A stretch of DNA of 64,000 nt from Acidovorax sp. FHTAMBA. Lineage in GTDB: Bacteria > Pseudomonadota > Gammaproteobacteria > Burkholderiales > Burkholderiaceae_C. Position numbers and translations under genes: made by a program. The stretch lies in contig NZ_CP152407.1 in NCBI RefSeq assembly GCF_038958875.1, positions 2,363,501-2,427,500 on the forward strand, read 5' to 3'. Positions 34,772 through 44,987 of this stretch are shown in pieces. The first letter of the stretch is position 1. Each line of letters opens with the position of its first letter. The notes under the pieces were generated by a model. The model did not search any database, had not been told where the DNA came from, and was given only the letters and a program-made list of their open reading frames with translations.

Positions 34772-34797
34772 GGAACTAAAGTTACATAGGATGAGCC

Positions 34798-35793
34798 TTG
34801 CCGAACCTCGCGACCGCCGTTCTGCACTACCTTCAGGAGGTCCTGGGCATTGACGCGCCAGACGTGAAGCCGTGGGCGCGTGCAAACGAACTGCCGTACT
34901 TCCTTCGCGATGCTTTCCAGTTCAGCGAGTTGGAACTGCTGGGGCAGCCGGTTGTGCTGGCGATAGGGCGGGCCGACGCCAAGCAGTCCCTCAGTGAAGT
35001 CAGGGCCTGGCTGGACAAGGTCAAGGCACTGGCCGGCCAGCCGGCGGTCTATGTCACCGATGCGCTGGCCTCCTATGACCGTCGGCGCTTGATCGAGCAA
35101 AAAGTCCCATTCATCGTGCCGGGCAACCAACTCTATCTGCCGGATCTGGGTCTGGACCTGCGCGAGTATTTTCGGCAGCGCGCTCCGGCCACGGAAGCGG
35201 CGCTGAGCCCGTCCGCGCAAGCCATGCTGATCACGGCCTTGTTGCGCCAGCCGTGGCAATCTGATTGGCAGCCTGCCAAGGTCGCAGTCGCCTTGGGCTA
35301 CACGTCCATGACACTGTCACGCGCGGTCAAGGAACTGACTGCGGCCGGGCTGGCTACCGCATACACGGTTGGCCGTGCGCGCTGGTTGCGAATGGAGCTC
35401 CCGCCGGAGCATGTCTGGGAGCGTGCGAAGCCTGCGCTGCGAACGCCGGTCAAGCGCACGGTCTGGGTGGCAGCCCACGGGGTCGTTGCACATCGGCCCA
35501 GCCGCATCGCGGGCCTGAGCGCACTTGCGCGCTACTCCATGCTGACCGAGCCGAAATGGCCGGTGTATGCGATGACCTCTGCCGAATGGAAGGCCGCGAC
35601 GGATGCCGGCGTGCGAGAGTTGCCTGAGCCCGAAACGGACGCACAAGAATGGCAGCTGTGGAGCTACAGCCCGACGTTGATGCCAGACGCCACCACGGTG
35701 GACCCGCTCTCGCTGACGCTCAGCCTGCAAGAGAACGCCGACGACCGAATCCAGCTCGCATTGGATGAACTGAAAGGACAACTTCCATGGTGA
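34798..35793 (+). CDS. AbiEi-like antitoxin/transcriptional regulator
   Basis: 331 residues from TTG 34798, supported by AGGATGAG just upstream. A winged helix-turn-helix lies in the middle: SPSAQAMLITALLRQPWQSDW near 138-158 and AVALGYTSMTLSRAVKELTAAGLA near 163-186. The C-terminal part (RPSRIAGLSALARYSMLTEPKWPVYAMTSAEW) matches AbiEi-like proteins that pair with AbiEii toxins. Its last codons overlap the start of the toxin gene (35787), so the two are translationally coupled. A type IV toxin-antitoxin or abortive-infection role is inferred from the family. Confidence 0.78.
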   Translation: MPNLATAVLHYLQEVLGIDAPDVKPWARANELPYFLRDAFQFSELELLGQPVVLAIGRADAKQSLSEVRAWLDKVKALAGQPAVYVTDALASYDRRRLIEQKVPFIVPGNQLYLPDLGLDLREYFRQRAPATEAALSPSAQAMLITALLRQPWQSDWQPAKVAVALGYTSMTLSRAVKELTAAGLATAYTVGRARWLRMELPPEHVWERAKPALRTPVKRTVWVAAHGVVAHRPSRIAGLSALARYSMLTEPKWPVYAMTSAEWKAATDAGVRELPEPETDAQEWQLWSYSPTLMPDATTVDPLSLTLSLQENADDRIQLALDELKGQLPW

Positions 35794-36572
35794 GAGGGTT
35801 GGACATTTTCCGGGAGCGGTTTGCTGCATACATCGACCAATACGTCCTGATTGGCGGCACGGCCGCGAGCCTGACGATGGAGGAGGCCGGGCTGGAATTC
35901 CGCGCCACCAAAGACCTCGACATCGTCCTGCATGTGGAGGCGTTGACCCCGGCATTTGGCGAGGCCTTCTGGAAATTCGTTGAGGACGGTGGCTACGAAA
36001 TTCGCCAGGCCAGCGACACCGGAAAACCGATCTTTTATCGGTTCCAGAAGCCTGCTGATGATCGCTACCCGGCGATGGTCGAGCTGTTCGCGAGAGCCCC
36101 CGACGGATTGCAACCGGCCGAAGGCAGTCAGCTGACACCCATACCACTGGACGAAGCCGTCTCCAGCTTGTCCGCCATCTTGCTGGACGAGGTCTACTAC
36201 GCATTCATCATGGCCGGGCGCCGCGAAGTCGATGGCCTGCCCAGGGTCGGCGAAGACCGCCTGATCCCGCTCAAGGCTATCGCGTGGTTGGAACTGACGG
36301 CCCGGAAAGAGCAGGGCGCCAAGGTCGATGCCAAGGACGTGCGCAAACACCTCAACGATGTACTGCGCCTTTCGCAACTGCTGGCGCCCGCCACACGCAT
36401 TTCGGTCGACAAGAAGATCGGCGACGACATGACGCGGTTCCTTGTCGCCGTCGCTGCCGGCACGTCCATTGACCCGAAAACGCTGCAGCTCGGCAACGTC
36501 GCCGTCGCCGAGTTGGTGGCCCGCATCGCCCAAGCATATGAAATTGAACTGCCTGGGCAGGCGGCGGGATGA
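35787..36572 (+). CDS. AbiEii/AbiGii-type nucleotidyltransferase toxin
   Basis: 261 residues. A minimal nucleotidyltransferase motif opens the protein: YVLIGGTAASLTMEEAG near 19-35 and FRATKDLDIVLHV near 38-50 (GG...DxD). A second acidic block EDRLIPLKAIAWLELTARK near 156-174 follows, as in AbiEii toxins. Overlaps the antitoxin gene by 7 bp. The toxin would modify tRNA or another nucleic acid and stop growth during infection; the exact substrate is unknown. Confidence 0.82.
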   Translation: MVRGLDIFRERFAAYIDQYVLIGGTAASLTMEEAGLEFRATKDLDIVLHVEALTPAFGEAFWKFVEDGGYEIRQASDTGKPIFYRFQKPADDRYPAMVELFARAPDGLQPAEGSQLTPIPLDEAVSSLSAILLDEVYYAFIMAGRREVDGLPRVGEDRLIPLKAIAWLELTARKEQGAKVDAKDVRKHLNDVLRLSQLLAPATRISVDKKIGDDMTRFLVAVAAGTSIDPKTLQLGNVAVAELVARIAQAYEIELPGQAAG

Positions 36573-37026
36573 TGGATGAGGAAGTCAATCGGAGCGGGTC
36601 GATGGGCAGCCCCCGCCCGAACAAATAAACTGAGCAGGATGAGGCATGGCATTGTTGAAGGCTTGGTGCACTGGCACCAAGAACAAAAGCAAGAAAAAGA
36701 CGTTCCGAACGCACTCGAAAAAAGATGGCGGCCGTGCTGCCGTTCGAAGCGCGCGCTCCGGCGATCTCGGCGAATCCTGGGGTGCGGTGCGTTTTTCGGT
36801 ATGCTTGCACCTGATTGACGATGATGTCGAAAACGTCGCTCCCCCGCAAATCGCTCCATCTCCCGCGCCAGCAAAAGATCTGCGCTTATGACGGTAAAAG
36901 CGACGGTAAAGACCCATGTCGATCACAGCCAAATCCTTTAACCATGCGGGTTTGGGAGCCTTGTTGATGATGGAGTGGGAGTGATCCCTCCCTTTGCGCA
37001 GATCACCACCTCCTGATATCTCTGCT
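36573..37026. other. Gap at the right end of the island
   Basis: 454 bp between the AbiE-type pair and the core DUF6352 gene. An 81-residue frame starting at 36646 after AGGATGAGG (MALLKAWCTGTKNKSKKKTF..) has a fair RBS but no recognisable family. I see no integrase, tRNA or clear attachment site, so the island boundary is not defined more closely than this. Confidence 0.3.
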
Positions 37027-38097
37027 ATGACGTTTGGGACTGATTTCTGGCTCCATTGCGGCTTTCGCACGCTGGTGCGCACTGAACGCGGGTGGCTGAT
37101 CCCTACCGGTGACTACTTTGTACAGGTGCTGGCCCGCCCCGAGCTGGCGCTGGTACCCGAGTCATGCGCCGCAGAAATCGCCCTGCACGAATCGTTGGCG
37201 GCGCAGCCCTTGCGGGCTGTTTCAGCCAGTGAGCTGGCCGCTGTGCAGGACGACGACGCCCGCGAGAACTACGCGGTGTTTTTGCGCTTTCGCGATGCGC
37301 TGCAAACCGCCGGCACGCTAGAGGCCTACTACCTTCAACTCATGCGCAGTGGGGTGGTGAACGTTCCTGCCGTGTTCATCGACGCCGTGGTGCAGGCGCT
37401 GCTGCGCAACCTGCTGGACAACTGCAACGACGCCTTCGAAGCCCGCGCCGCCGAAATGCTGTTTCGTCCGCAACGCATTACCTTGCAAGACGGGCAAATG
37501 CTGGCGGGCGACCGGGAGACGCTTGACATGCTCAATGAGACCGCGGGCCTGGGCGAGGTGGGGCGCTTGCTGCTGCAAAGCGGCGCACTGCAGCCTACGG
37601 CGCAGGTCAAGGTGCTGTCGGCCGACAATGCGGCGCAATATTGGCAGGAGAGCGACCGCCACCACTTTCTGCTCGACCTGACCCATGAGCTGACGCAGGA
37701 CCTGAGCCATGGGTTGACCTTCAAGATGACCCGCGCCCGCTCGGGCCTCAAGGCGCTGGCGCGGGTGCTGGAGCGCTGGGTCGCCCACTTGCTGGGCGTG
37801 CAAGTGCAGATCGAGCCTGTGCACCAGGTCACCGACAGCGCGTGGCGCTGGCATGTGGGGCTGGATGTGGAGTCCACTGCCATCCTGAATGATCTGTACC
37901 AGGATCGGCCGGTGGAGGCCGAGCGCATGCAGCGTCTGGTGAGCCTGTTCAAGCTGACTTTTGCCAACCCGGCCGAGATGCGCGCCGATGTGGCGGGCAA
38001 GCCGGTGTACTTGGGGCTCGCCACCAATGCTGATGGCGTGGTGCGCATCAAGCCGCAGAACCTGTTGCTCAATCTGCCGCTGGCATCGGCATCTTGA
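37027..38097 (+). CDS. DUF6352 family protein
   Basis: 356 residues from ATG 37027. Start FGTDFWLHCGFRTLVRTERGWLIPTGDYF and an all-protein match in style to the DUF6352 family of Burkholderiales; it is rich in Leu and acidic residues with no membrane segment. Function unknown. It is convergent with putA across a dispersed repeat (about 38096-38160). Base composition matches the core genome, so it marks the end of the island. Confidence 0.75.
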   Translation: MTFGTDFWLHCGFRTLVRTERGWLIPTGDYFVQVLARPELALVPESCAAEIALHESLAAQPLRAVSASELAAVQDDDARENYAVFLRFRDALQTAGTLEAYYLQLMRSGVVNVPAVFIDAVVQALLRNLLDNCNDAFEARAAEMLFRPQRITLQDGQMLAGDRETLDMLNETAGLGEVGRLLLQSGALQPTAQVKVLSADNAAQYWQESDRHHFLLDLTHELTQDLSHGLTFKMTRARSGLKALARVLERWVAHLLGVQVQIEPVHQVTDSAWRWHVGLDVESTAILNDLYQDRPVEAERMQRLVSLFKLTFANPAEMRADVAGKPVYLGLATNADGVVRIKPQNLLLNLPLASAS

Positions 38098-38160
38098 TTG
38101 CTATTGAATCAATAGCATATAGCGCTTGATGAATAAGCGCTAGCGGCCAATTTGATTCAA
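38096..38160 (+). repeat. Dispersed palindromic repeat copy between DUF6352 and putA genes
   Basis: Contains TAGCGCTTGATGAATAAGCGCTAGCGGCCAA, the core of a family of about 60 bp seen at roughly ten places in this window. Between two convergent genes it may act as a terminator-like structure. Confidence 0.65.
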
Positions 38161-38196
38161 ATTCTTCACGATGACTGGCCGTCCGGTGCTGGACGC

Positions 38197-41100
38197 TCAT
38201 CCAATCGTCATCAGGCTCGCGTTTCCACCAGCAGCTGCCGTGTTCACACTGAGCGCACGCTCGATCAGCAGGCGCTCCAGCGGAATGTCGGTGGCGCCGG
38301 GCTGCAGCGCGGTCACGCCCACGATGGGCCCGGCGCGGCGGGCGAGGGCGGTGCACACCGCCTGCAGCGATGGGGCGTCGCCATGGTGCAACACGGCGTC
38401 CAGCGCGAGCGTGCCATCGTTCAGTGTGTTGTCCTGCAGCAGGATTTGCGCTTGCACCAGCGTGGGCAATGGCGTGCGCAGTTGGGCCTGGGCGTTGGGC
38501 CACAGGGCCGTGCCACCGGTGGCGAGCACGGCGGCCGTCTGCACCAGCAGGTCGTCCGCGCTCTGCGCGAGGCACAGCACGCGGGCACGTGGGGCCAAGG
38601 TGTACACATTGCGCTCGCCCGTCGGGCCGGGCAGGGTGCGGGCGGTGCCGCTTTGGGTTTGTTGGGCAAAGCGCTGGCAGGTGGCCGCCAGCGCGGCGTT
38701 GCCTTGGAGTTGGGCCCATTGCTCCAGCGTGGTCAGCGGTGCCAGCAGGCGCTCGCGCCGCTCGGTGTCGGGCGGACTGGTGCGGTCAGCCTCGGCAAAG
38801 GTGCGCGCCAGCGCATCGGCCGGGCGCTGCGACACCAGGCGCAGCAGGTACAGCGGCCCGCCTGCCTTGGGCCCCGTGCCCGACAGGCCCTCGCCGCCAA
38901 ACGGCTGCACGCCCACCACGGCGCCGACCATGTTGCGGTTCACGTAGACATTGCCTGCATGGGCACGGTTCACCACGCGGGCAATGGTTTCGTCGATGCG
39001 GGTGTGTACGCCTTGCGTCAGGCCGTAGCCGGTGGCGTTGATCTGGTCGAGCAGGCGATCCAGGTCGTTGCGGGCGTAGCGCACCAAGTGCAGCACAGGG
39101 CCGAAGACTTCGCGTTGCAGCTCGCCGATGTGGTTCAGTTCGATCAGCGTGGGGGGCACAAAAGTGCCTTGGCTGGTCGCGGTCGCAAGGTGCTGCGGGT
39201 GCTGGAACACCCTATGGCCTTGGGCCTTGAAGTTCTCGATGTGTTGGGTGATGCCCGCTTGTGCTTCGGCGTCGATCACCGGGCCCACGTCCACGCGCAG
39301 CTCGCCAGGGTTGCCCACGCGCAGTTCACCCATGGCACCTTGCAGCATCTCCACCACGCGGTCCGCGGCATCTTCCTGCACGCACAACACGCGCAGCGCC
39401 GAGCAGCGCTGTCCTGCGCTGTCAAAGGCGGACGACACCGCATCGCCCACCACCTGCTCGACCAAGGCGGACGAGTCCACGATCATTGCGTTCTGCCCGC
39501 CGGTTTCAGCAATCAGCGGGATGGGACGGCCTGCAGCGTCCAGCCGCCCGGCCACGGTGCGTTGCAGTATGCGCGCCACTTCGGTGGAGCCGGTGAACAT
39601 CACGCCCATCACGCGGGCATCGCCAACCAGGCGGGCGCCCACGGTCTCGCCCTGGCCGGGCAGCAACTGCACCGCCGCGCGCGGCACACCGGCCTGCCAT
39701 AGCAGGCGCACGGCTTCAAAGGCGATCAGCGGGGTTTGTTCGGCGGGCTTGGCCAGCACGGGGTTGCCAGCGGCCAGTGCGGCCGCCACCTGGCCCATGA
39801 AGATGGCGAGCGGGAAGTTCCAGGGGCTGATGCAGGCCACCGGGCCCAGCGGGATGTGGGTGGCGTTGTCGAAGCTGCTCTGCACCTGGGCGGCGTAGTA
39901 GCGCAGGAAGTCCACGGCTTCGCGCACTTCGGCCACGGCGTTGCTGGCGCTTTTGCCCGCTTCGCGCATCAGCAGGCCCAACAAGGGTTGCATGCGCGCT
40001 TCCAGCAGGTCGGCGGTGCGCAGCAGGGCGGCGGCGCGGTCGGCGGGCGGCGTGGCGGCCCAGAGGGCTGTGGCGGCCTGGGCGTGGGCCAGGGCCTGGT
40101 CGACGTCGGCGGTCGTGGCCTCTTGCACCTGGCCCACAACATCGTTGTGGTCGGCGGGGTTGCGCACGGGTTGGGTGGTGCCTGCGGGCAAGTCAGTAGC
40201 CAGCAGGGGCGCTGCCGTCCAGGCGTGGCTTGCCGTGGCTTGCAGGGTGTTGGCCAGCTCGGTCAGCGTGTTTTCGTTCGACAAATCCAGCCCGCGCGAA
40301 TTGGTGCGGTGCGCGCCATACAGGCCTTGGGGTGTAGCAATGCGGGGGTGGGGCAGACCAGCGATGCCTTCGGTGGCAGCTTGCTGGTCCACCACTTGCA
40401 CGGGGCTCTTTACCAGCTCATCCAGTGCAATGGTCTCGTCGGCAATGCGATTCACAAACGAGGTGTTGGCGCCGTTCTCCAGCAGGCGGCGCACCAGGTA
40501 GGCCAGCAGCGTCTCATGCGTGCCCACGGGGGCGTAGATGCGGCACGGGCGGCCCAATTTACCGGCGGTGATGGCACCTACCACCTGCTCATACAGCGGC
40601 TCGCCCATGCCGTGCAGGCACTGGAACTCGTACTGCCCGGCGTAGTAGTTGCTCCCTGCCAGTTGGTAAATGGTGGCCACCGTCTCGGCGTTGTGCGTGG
40701 CGAACTGGGGGTATACGGCCTCGGGCGCGGCCAGCAGCTTGCGTGCGCAGGCGATGTACGAGATGTCGGTGTGCACCTTGCGGGTGTAGACGGGGTAGTC
40801 CTCCAGGCCATCGACCTGGGCTCGCTTGATCTCGCTGTCCCAGTACGCGCCCTTCACCAAGCGCACCATCAGGCGCCGCTCGGTGCTGCGGGCGAGTTGA
40901 ACCACGTAGTCGATGACGAAGGGGCAGCGCTTTTGGTAGGCCTGGATGACAAAGCCAATGCCGTTCCAGCCCGCCAGCGTGGGCTCGTGGCACAGGCGCT
41001 CCAGCAGGTCCAGCGACAGCTCCAGGCGGTCGGTTTCTTCGGCATCGATGTTCAGGCCAATGTCGTACTGCTTGGCCAGGGCCGTGAGGCGCAACACCAG

Positions 41101-41955
41101 CGGGTACAGCTCGTCCATCACGCGGCCAAACTGTGCGCGGCTGTAGCGCGGGTGCAGGGCCGAGAGCTTGATGGAGATGCCTGGGCCTTCGTAAATGCCG
41201 CGCCCATTGGATGCCTTGCCAATGGCGTGGATGGCTTGCTCGTAGGACTGGTAGTAGCGTTGCGCATCCGCGTTGGTCAACGCGGCCTCGCCCAGCATGT
41301 CGTACGAATAGCGAAAGCCCTCGGCCTCCATGGTGCGGGCGTTGCGCAGGGCTTCGTCGATGGTCTCGCCGGTCACAAACTGCTCGCCCATCATGCGCAT
41401 CGCCATGTCCACGCCCTTGCGGATCAGGGGCTCGCCGCCCTTGCCGATCAGGCGGCTGAGCGAATTGCCCAGGCTGCCTTCGCTGTGTGTGGCCACCAGC
41501 TTGCCGGTGATGAGCAGGCCCCAGGTGGCGGCGTTGACGAAGAGCGACGGGCTCTTGCCCAGGTGGGCATCCCACTGGCCGTGGCTGATCTTGTCGCGGA
41601 TCAGCGCATCGCGTGTGGCCTTGTCGGGGATGCGCAGCAGCGCCTCGGCCAGGCACATCAGCGCCACCCCTTCTTGCGACGACAGCGAAAACTCCTGCAG
41701 CAGCCCCTGCACGATGCCCGCGCGCCCGGCGCTGGCCTTGCGTTCGCGCAGTGCTTTGGCAATGCGCAGCGCCAATTGTTCGGCCGACGCCGCTTGATCG
41801 GCAGGCAGGCGGGCCTCGGCCAGCAGCGGGGCCAGGGCCTCGGACTCGGGGCGGCGGGTGGCGGCGGTGATGGCGGCACGCAGGGGGTTGTTCAGTGGCG
41901 TGCGGGGGGCAAAGTCAGCGAACGGAGCAGAGGGCGGGGCGGTGGGCTGCGTCAT
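38197..41955 (-). CDS. putA: Bifunctional proline dehydrogenase/L-glutamate gamma-semialdehyde dehydrogenase
   Basis: Converts proline to glutamate in two steps. 1252 residues from ATG 41955. There is no N-terminal ribbon-helix-helix, so it is not an autoregulator like E. coli PutA. The FAD-dependent PRODH barrel covers about 130-520 (e.g. IKLSALHPRYSRAQFGRVM near 265, GAYWDSEIKRAQ near 363). The aldehyde dehydrogenase covers about 610-1080: ISPWNFPLAIFMGQ near 707, MFTGSTEVARI near 787, AETGGQNAMIVDSSALVEQVV near 820 and the catalytic Cys in SAGQRCSALRVL near 857. A further C-terminal domain follows. An Lrp/AsnC regulator is divergent, 126 bp upstream. Confidence 0.96.
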   Translation of the reverse strand: MTQPTAPPSAPFADFAPRTPLNNPLRAAITAATRRPESEALAPLLAEARLPADQAASAEQLALRIAKALRERKASAGRAGIVQGLLQEFSLSSQEGVALMCLAEALLRIPDKATRDALIRDKISHGQWDAHLGKSPSLFVNAATWGLLITGKLVATHSEGSLGNSLSRLIGKGGEPLIRKGVDMAMRMMGEQFVTGETIDEALRNARTMEAEGFRYSYDMLGEAALTNADAQRYYQSYEQAIHAIGKASNGRGIYEGPGISIKLSALHPRYSRAQFGRVMDELYPLVLRLTALAKQYDIGLNIDAEETDRLELSLDLLERLCHEPTLAGWNGIGFVIQAYQKRCPFVIDYVVQLARSTERRLMVRLVKGAYWDSEIKRAQVDGLEDYPVYTRKVHTDISYIACARKLLAAPEAVYPQFATHNAETVATIYQLAGSNYYAGQYEFQCLHGMGEPLYEQVVGAITAGKLGRPCRIYAPVGTHETLLAYLVRRLLENGANTSFVNRIADETIALDELVKSPVQVVDQQAATEGIAGLPHPRIATPQGLYGAHRTNSRGLDLSNENTLTELANTLQATASHAWTAAPLLATDLPAGTTQPVRNPADHNDVVGQVQEATTADVDQALAHAQAATALWAATPPADRAAALLRTADLLEARMQPLLGLLMREAGKSASNAVAEVREAVDFLRYYAAQVQSSFDNATHIPLGPVACISPWNFPLAIFMGQVAAALAAGNPVLAKPAEQTPLIAFEAVRLLWQAGVPRAAVQLLPGQGETVGARLVGDARVMGVMFTGSTEVARILQRTVAGRLDAAGRPIPLIAETGGQNAMIVDSSALVEQVVGDAVSSAFDSAGQRCSALRVLCVQEDAADRVVEMLQGAMGELRVGNPGELRVDVGPVIDAEAQAGITQHIENFKAQGHRVFQHPQHLATATSQGTFVPPTLIELNHIGELQREVFGPVLHLVRYARNDLDRLLDQINATGYGLTQGVHTRIDETIARVVNRAHAGNVYVNRNMVGAVVGVQPFGGEGLSGTGPKAGGPLYLLRLVSQRPADALARTFAEADRTSPPDTERRERLLAPLTTLEQWAQLQGNAALAATCQRFAQQTQSGTARTLPGPTGERNVYTLAPRARVLCLAQSADDLLVQTAAVLATGGTALWPNAQAQLRTPLPTLVQAQILLQDNTLNDGTLALDAVLHHGDAPSLQAVCTALARRAGPIVGVTALQPGATDIPLERLLIERALSVNTAAAGGNASLMTIG

Positions 41956-42081
41956 GGCGGTGTCTTTCGGTGGATTTGTGGGCCAAAAGCCTCTTTGGCG
42001 TGTTGATGTCAATGATCCTTGGGCTGATGCTGAATAAATGTTCGAAAATTGCATCCGACGCCGAACTAATGACTATCCAGA

Positions 42082-42555
42082 ATGCAAGCAGATCCCGATA
42101 TCGACCGAATTGACCGCAAGATCCTGTCAATCCTGCAGAAAGACGGCCGTATTGCCAACCTCAAGCTGGCCGAGGCGGTGGCCCTGTCGCCCACGGCCGT
42201 GCTGGCGCGCGTACAGCGCCTCACGCGCGACGGCTTCATCCTGGGCTATGAGGCGCGCCTGAACCCCCTGAAGCTGGGCGCCGGCATGCTGGTATTTGTG
42301 GAAGTGCTGCTCGACCGCACCACGCCCAACGTGTTCGACCAGTTCAAGGCCGCCGTGCAGGTGCACCCCGAGATCATGGAATGCCACATGGTGGCGGGCG
42401 GGTTCGACTACCTGCTCAAGACCCGCTCCGCCGACATGAACGCCTACCGCGTGTTCGCGGGCAATGTGCTGTGGCAGTTGCCCGGCGTGCGCGAGACCCG
42501 CACCTATGCGGTGATGGAGGAGGTCAAGCACACCAACCACTTGTATCTGCGCTGA
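42082..42555 (+). CDS. Lrp/AsnC family regulator, probable activator of putA
   Basis: 157 residues. N-terminal HTH (DIDRIDRKILSILQKDGRIANLKLAEAVALSPTAVLARVQRL near 4-45) and C-terminal RAM ligand domain with ECHMVAGGFDYLLKTRSADM near 102-121. Divergent from putA with a 126-bp shared control region, the arrangement of PutR-type regulators that switch on putA with proline. Ligand is inferred from the neighbour. Confidence 0.9.
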   Translation: MQADPDIDRIDRKILSILQKDGRIANLKLAEAVALSPTAVLARVQRLTRDGFILGYEARLNPLKLGAGMLVFVEVLLDRTTPNVFDQFKAAVQVHPEIMECHMVAGGFDYLLKTRSADMNAYRVFAGNVLWQLPGVRETRTYAVMEEVKHTNHLYLR

Positions 42556-42657
42556 GGGTGCAAACGGTCTGGCGGCCTGAAAGCCACAGCCGCATTGGCT
42601 CGCTGGGCATAAGCCCGCATAATTGCTTGCAAAATTGCCCGATTGAGGAGAACACCC

Positions 42658-42951
42658 ATGAACGCCATTCCCTTTGCTGCCGCTGCCCTGGTGGCGCTTT
42701 TCAGCCAATCGGCTGCAGCCTCGTGCTACGTTGTGTACGGGCCCGACAAGGACATCGTGTACCGCGCTCCTGAGCCGCCAATCGACATGTCCTACCAGAT
42801 CCACGAAACCCTGCCGCTGGTGGCGCCCGGCGCCACACTGGTGTTCAGTCCTGACAACTACGGCTGCGACCAGACCATCAACAAGCTGCCGCTGGCGTCC
42901 GCGCAACGCGGCCTGCGCGGCGGCCGTCCGGCCCGCGCCGACCGGGGCTGA
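42658..42951 (+). CDS. Small exported protein
   Basis: 97 residues from ATG 42658 after GAGGAG. A clear signal peptide (AIPFAAAALVALFSQSAAA) with a likely cleavage after SAAA near residue 21. The mature part has two cysteines (SCYVVYG, NYGCDQT) that could form a disulfide. No family recognised; similar short periplasmic proteins occur in Comamonadaceae. 61 bp before rlmD. Confidence 0.7.
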   Translation: MNAIPFAAAALVALFSQSAAASCYVVYGPDKDIVYRAPEPPIDMSYQIHETLPLVAPGATLVFSPDNYGCDQTINKLPLASAQRGLRGGRPARADRG

Positions 42952-43012
42952 CGCCTTCCCCGCCCCACCAAGCCCCCGGTCAGCGCGGCCCCGGGCCTGA
43001 GACAATCGGGGG

Positions 43013-44473
43013 ATGAGTGAACCCAAAGAACTGTCCCCCGCGTTTGAGCCGACCGCGTTAGACGCCTCCGACCTGCCTGCCGACTGGCTGCAGGTGCAAT
43101 CCCTGAACCTCGACGCGCAAGGCGTCGCCCGCAAGCCCGACGGCAAGGTCATCTTCATCGAGGGTGCGCTGCCCTTCGAGCTGGTCACCGCCAACACCCA
43201 CCGCAAGAAGAACAATTGGGAGCAGGCCAGCCTGACGGCCATCCACCGCGAATCCTCGCAGCGGGTGCGCCCTGGCTGCCCGCACTTCGGCCTGCACGCC
43301 GGTGCCTGCGGTGGCTGCAAGATGCAGCACCTGCATGTGGGCGCCCAGGTGGCCGTCAAGCAGCGGGTGCTGGAAGACAACCTCTGGCACCTGGGCAAGG
43401 TCAAGGCCCAGACCATGCTGCGGCCCATCGAGGGGCCGTCCTGGGGCTACCGCTACCGCGCCCGGCTGTCGGTGCGCCATGTGATCAAGAAGGGCCAGGT
43501 GTTGATCGGATTTCATGAGCGCAAGAGCCGCTATGTGGCCGACATGGAGCAGTGCCCCGTGCTGCCGCCCCATGTGGATGCCATGCTCATGCCCTTGCGC
43601 GCGCTGATTGCCGGCATGGATGCACGCGACACCTGTCCGCAGATTGAACTGGCCTGCGGCGACACCGTGACCGCACTGGTGCTGCGCCACCTGGAGCCGC
43701 TGAGCACCGGTGACATCGCCCGGCTGCGGGCCTTTGCGGCGGAGCACCATGTGCAGTGGTGGCTGCAGCCCAAGGGGCCCGACACCGTGAAGCTGCTGGA
43801 CGAGGGCGGCGAGCAGCTGTCGTATGCGCTGCCGGATTTCGGCATCACCATGCCGTTCAAGCCCACCGATTTCACGCAGGTGAACCCGCACATCAACCGC
43901 GTGCTGGTGTCGCGCGCGCTGCGCCTGCTGGACGTGCAGCCACACGAACGCGTGATCGACTGGTTCTGCGGCCTGGGCAACTTCACGCTGCCACTGGCCA
44001 CGCAGGCGCGCGAGGTGCTGGGTATCGAGGGCAGCGAGGCCCTGGTGGCCCGTTCGCGCGAAAACTATGCATCAAATCAGGCTGCAGCGCCCGACCATAA
44101 AGCGCTGGCAGCTACTGATTTTGTAGCGAGAAACCTGTTCGACATGACGTCGGAGATGCTGGTCGCTGACGGGTCTGCCGAGAAGTGGCTGGTCGACCCA
44201 CCGCGCGAAGGTGCGTTTGCGCTGGCCAAGGCCTTGGCGGACATCGAGCAGGCCCGCATCGGTGCCGAAGGCGCAGGCCCGCTGCCTGCCGGTGCCGAGG
44301 GCTGGACGCCGCCCAAGCGCATTGTGTATGTGAGCTGTAACCCCGCCACCCTGGCACGGGATGCTGGGCTGCTGGTGCACCTGGCGGGTTACCAGTGCAC
44401 GGCAGCAGGCATGGTGAACATGTTCCCGCACACGGCGCATGTGGAGAGCATGGCGGTGTTTGACCGGGTGTGA
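43013..44473 (+). CDS. rlmD: 23S rRNA (uracil(1939)-C(5))-methyltransferase
   Basis: 486 residues. Methylates U1939 of 23S rRNA using SAM. The N-terminal part has the [4Fe-4S] cysteines ([18 protein letters not shown] near 89-106 plus EQCPVL near 178). The methyltransferase part has [16 protein letters not shown] near 313-328, a [11 protein letters not shown] motif near 393 and the nucleophile motif [12 protein letters not shown] near 441. An in-frame copy of the dispersed palindromic repeat lies at about 44068-44140 and codes for [19 protein letters not shown], a segment probably inserted late in the gene's history. Confidence 0.95.
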   Translation: MSEPKELSPAFEPTALDASDLPADWLQVQSLNLDAQGVARKPDGKVIFIEGALPFELVTANTHRKKNNWEQASLTAIHRESSQRVRPGCPHFGLHAGACGGCKMQHLHVGAQVAVKQRVLEDNLWHLGKVKAQTMLRPIEGPSWGYRYRARLSVRHVIKKGQVLIGFHERKSRYVADMEQCPVLPPHVDAMLMPLRALIAGMDARDTCPQIELACGDTVTALVLRHLEPLSTGDIARLRAFAAEHHVQWWLQPKGPDTVKLLDEGGEQLSYALPDFGITMPFKPTDFTQVNPHINRVLVSRALRLLDVQPHERVIDWFCGLGNFTLPLATQAREVLGIEGSEALVARSRENYASNQAAAPDHKALAATDFVARNLFDMTSEMLVADGSAEKWLVDPPREGAFALAKALADIEQARIGAEGAGPLPAGAEGWTPPKRIVYVSCNPATLARDAGLLVHLAGYQCTAAGMVNMFPHTAHVESMAVFDRV

Positions 44474-44553
44474 GCGTGCGTGGCCGGTGATCCGGTCACC
44501 CGCCGCGGGCTTGCAGCCTTGCGGCACCGCTGGGGGCCGGGGTGGGCACCGCG

Positions 44554-44928
44554 TCAGCTGCGGTTGCGGCTGGATGCCGGCTCGCCTGTTTCGGTTTCGA
44601 TGTCGGCGGGCTTTTCAGCGCGTTCGGGTTTTTCGACCTTGCCCAGCACCGACGGCGTGCCCTGGATGTTGTTCTCGCGCATGTAGGCGTCCATGTCCTT
44701 CCAGCCCGCAAACACCTGGGCCTTGGGGGCCTTGGGGTTCAGGGTGTAGCAGTCTTCCAGGCCCCGCAATGCGTGGCGGCAGGCGCCACCAATGGCCTTG
44801 GCCTCTTCCTCACGCTGGGCGACGCGCGGGTCGGGCCCGAGCCCGGGAATCTTGTCGCAGGCGGTCAGCAGCAGGATGCTGGAGAACGCCAGCAGCCGCA
44901 GTGCGGTGGAGGGAATTTTGGGATACAT
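44554..44928 (-). CDS. Small lipoprotein
   Basis: 124 residues. Lipoprotein signal LLAFSSILLLTACDKI with the lipobox LTAC near residue 24. The mature part holds two further Cys (GACRHALRGLEDCYTL) and a polar Glu/Pro-rich C-terminus, with a segment GWKDMDAYMRENNIQGT near 74-90. Typical short Burkholderiales lipoprotein; function unknown. Confidence 0.75.
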   Translation of the reverse strand: MYPKIPSTALRLLAFSSILLLTACDKIPGLGPDPRVAQREEEAKAIGGACRHALRGLEDCYTLNPKAPKAQVFAGWKDMDAYMRENNIQGTPSVLGKVEKPERAEKPADIETETGEPASSRNRS

Positions 44929-44987
44929 GTACTTGCATTATCGGCACGCTCTCCGCCGTATTGAGGCTTGACCCTGCAAGGCGCCTA

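Noticed and set aside
39736..42006. 756-codon rightward frame inside putA
   Set aside because: Gly/Val/His-rich antisense shadow of putA.
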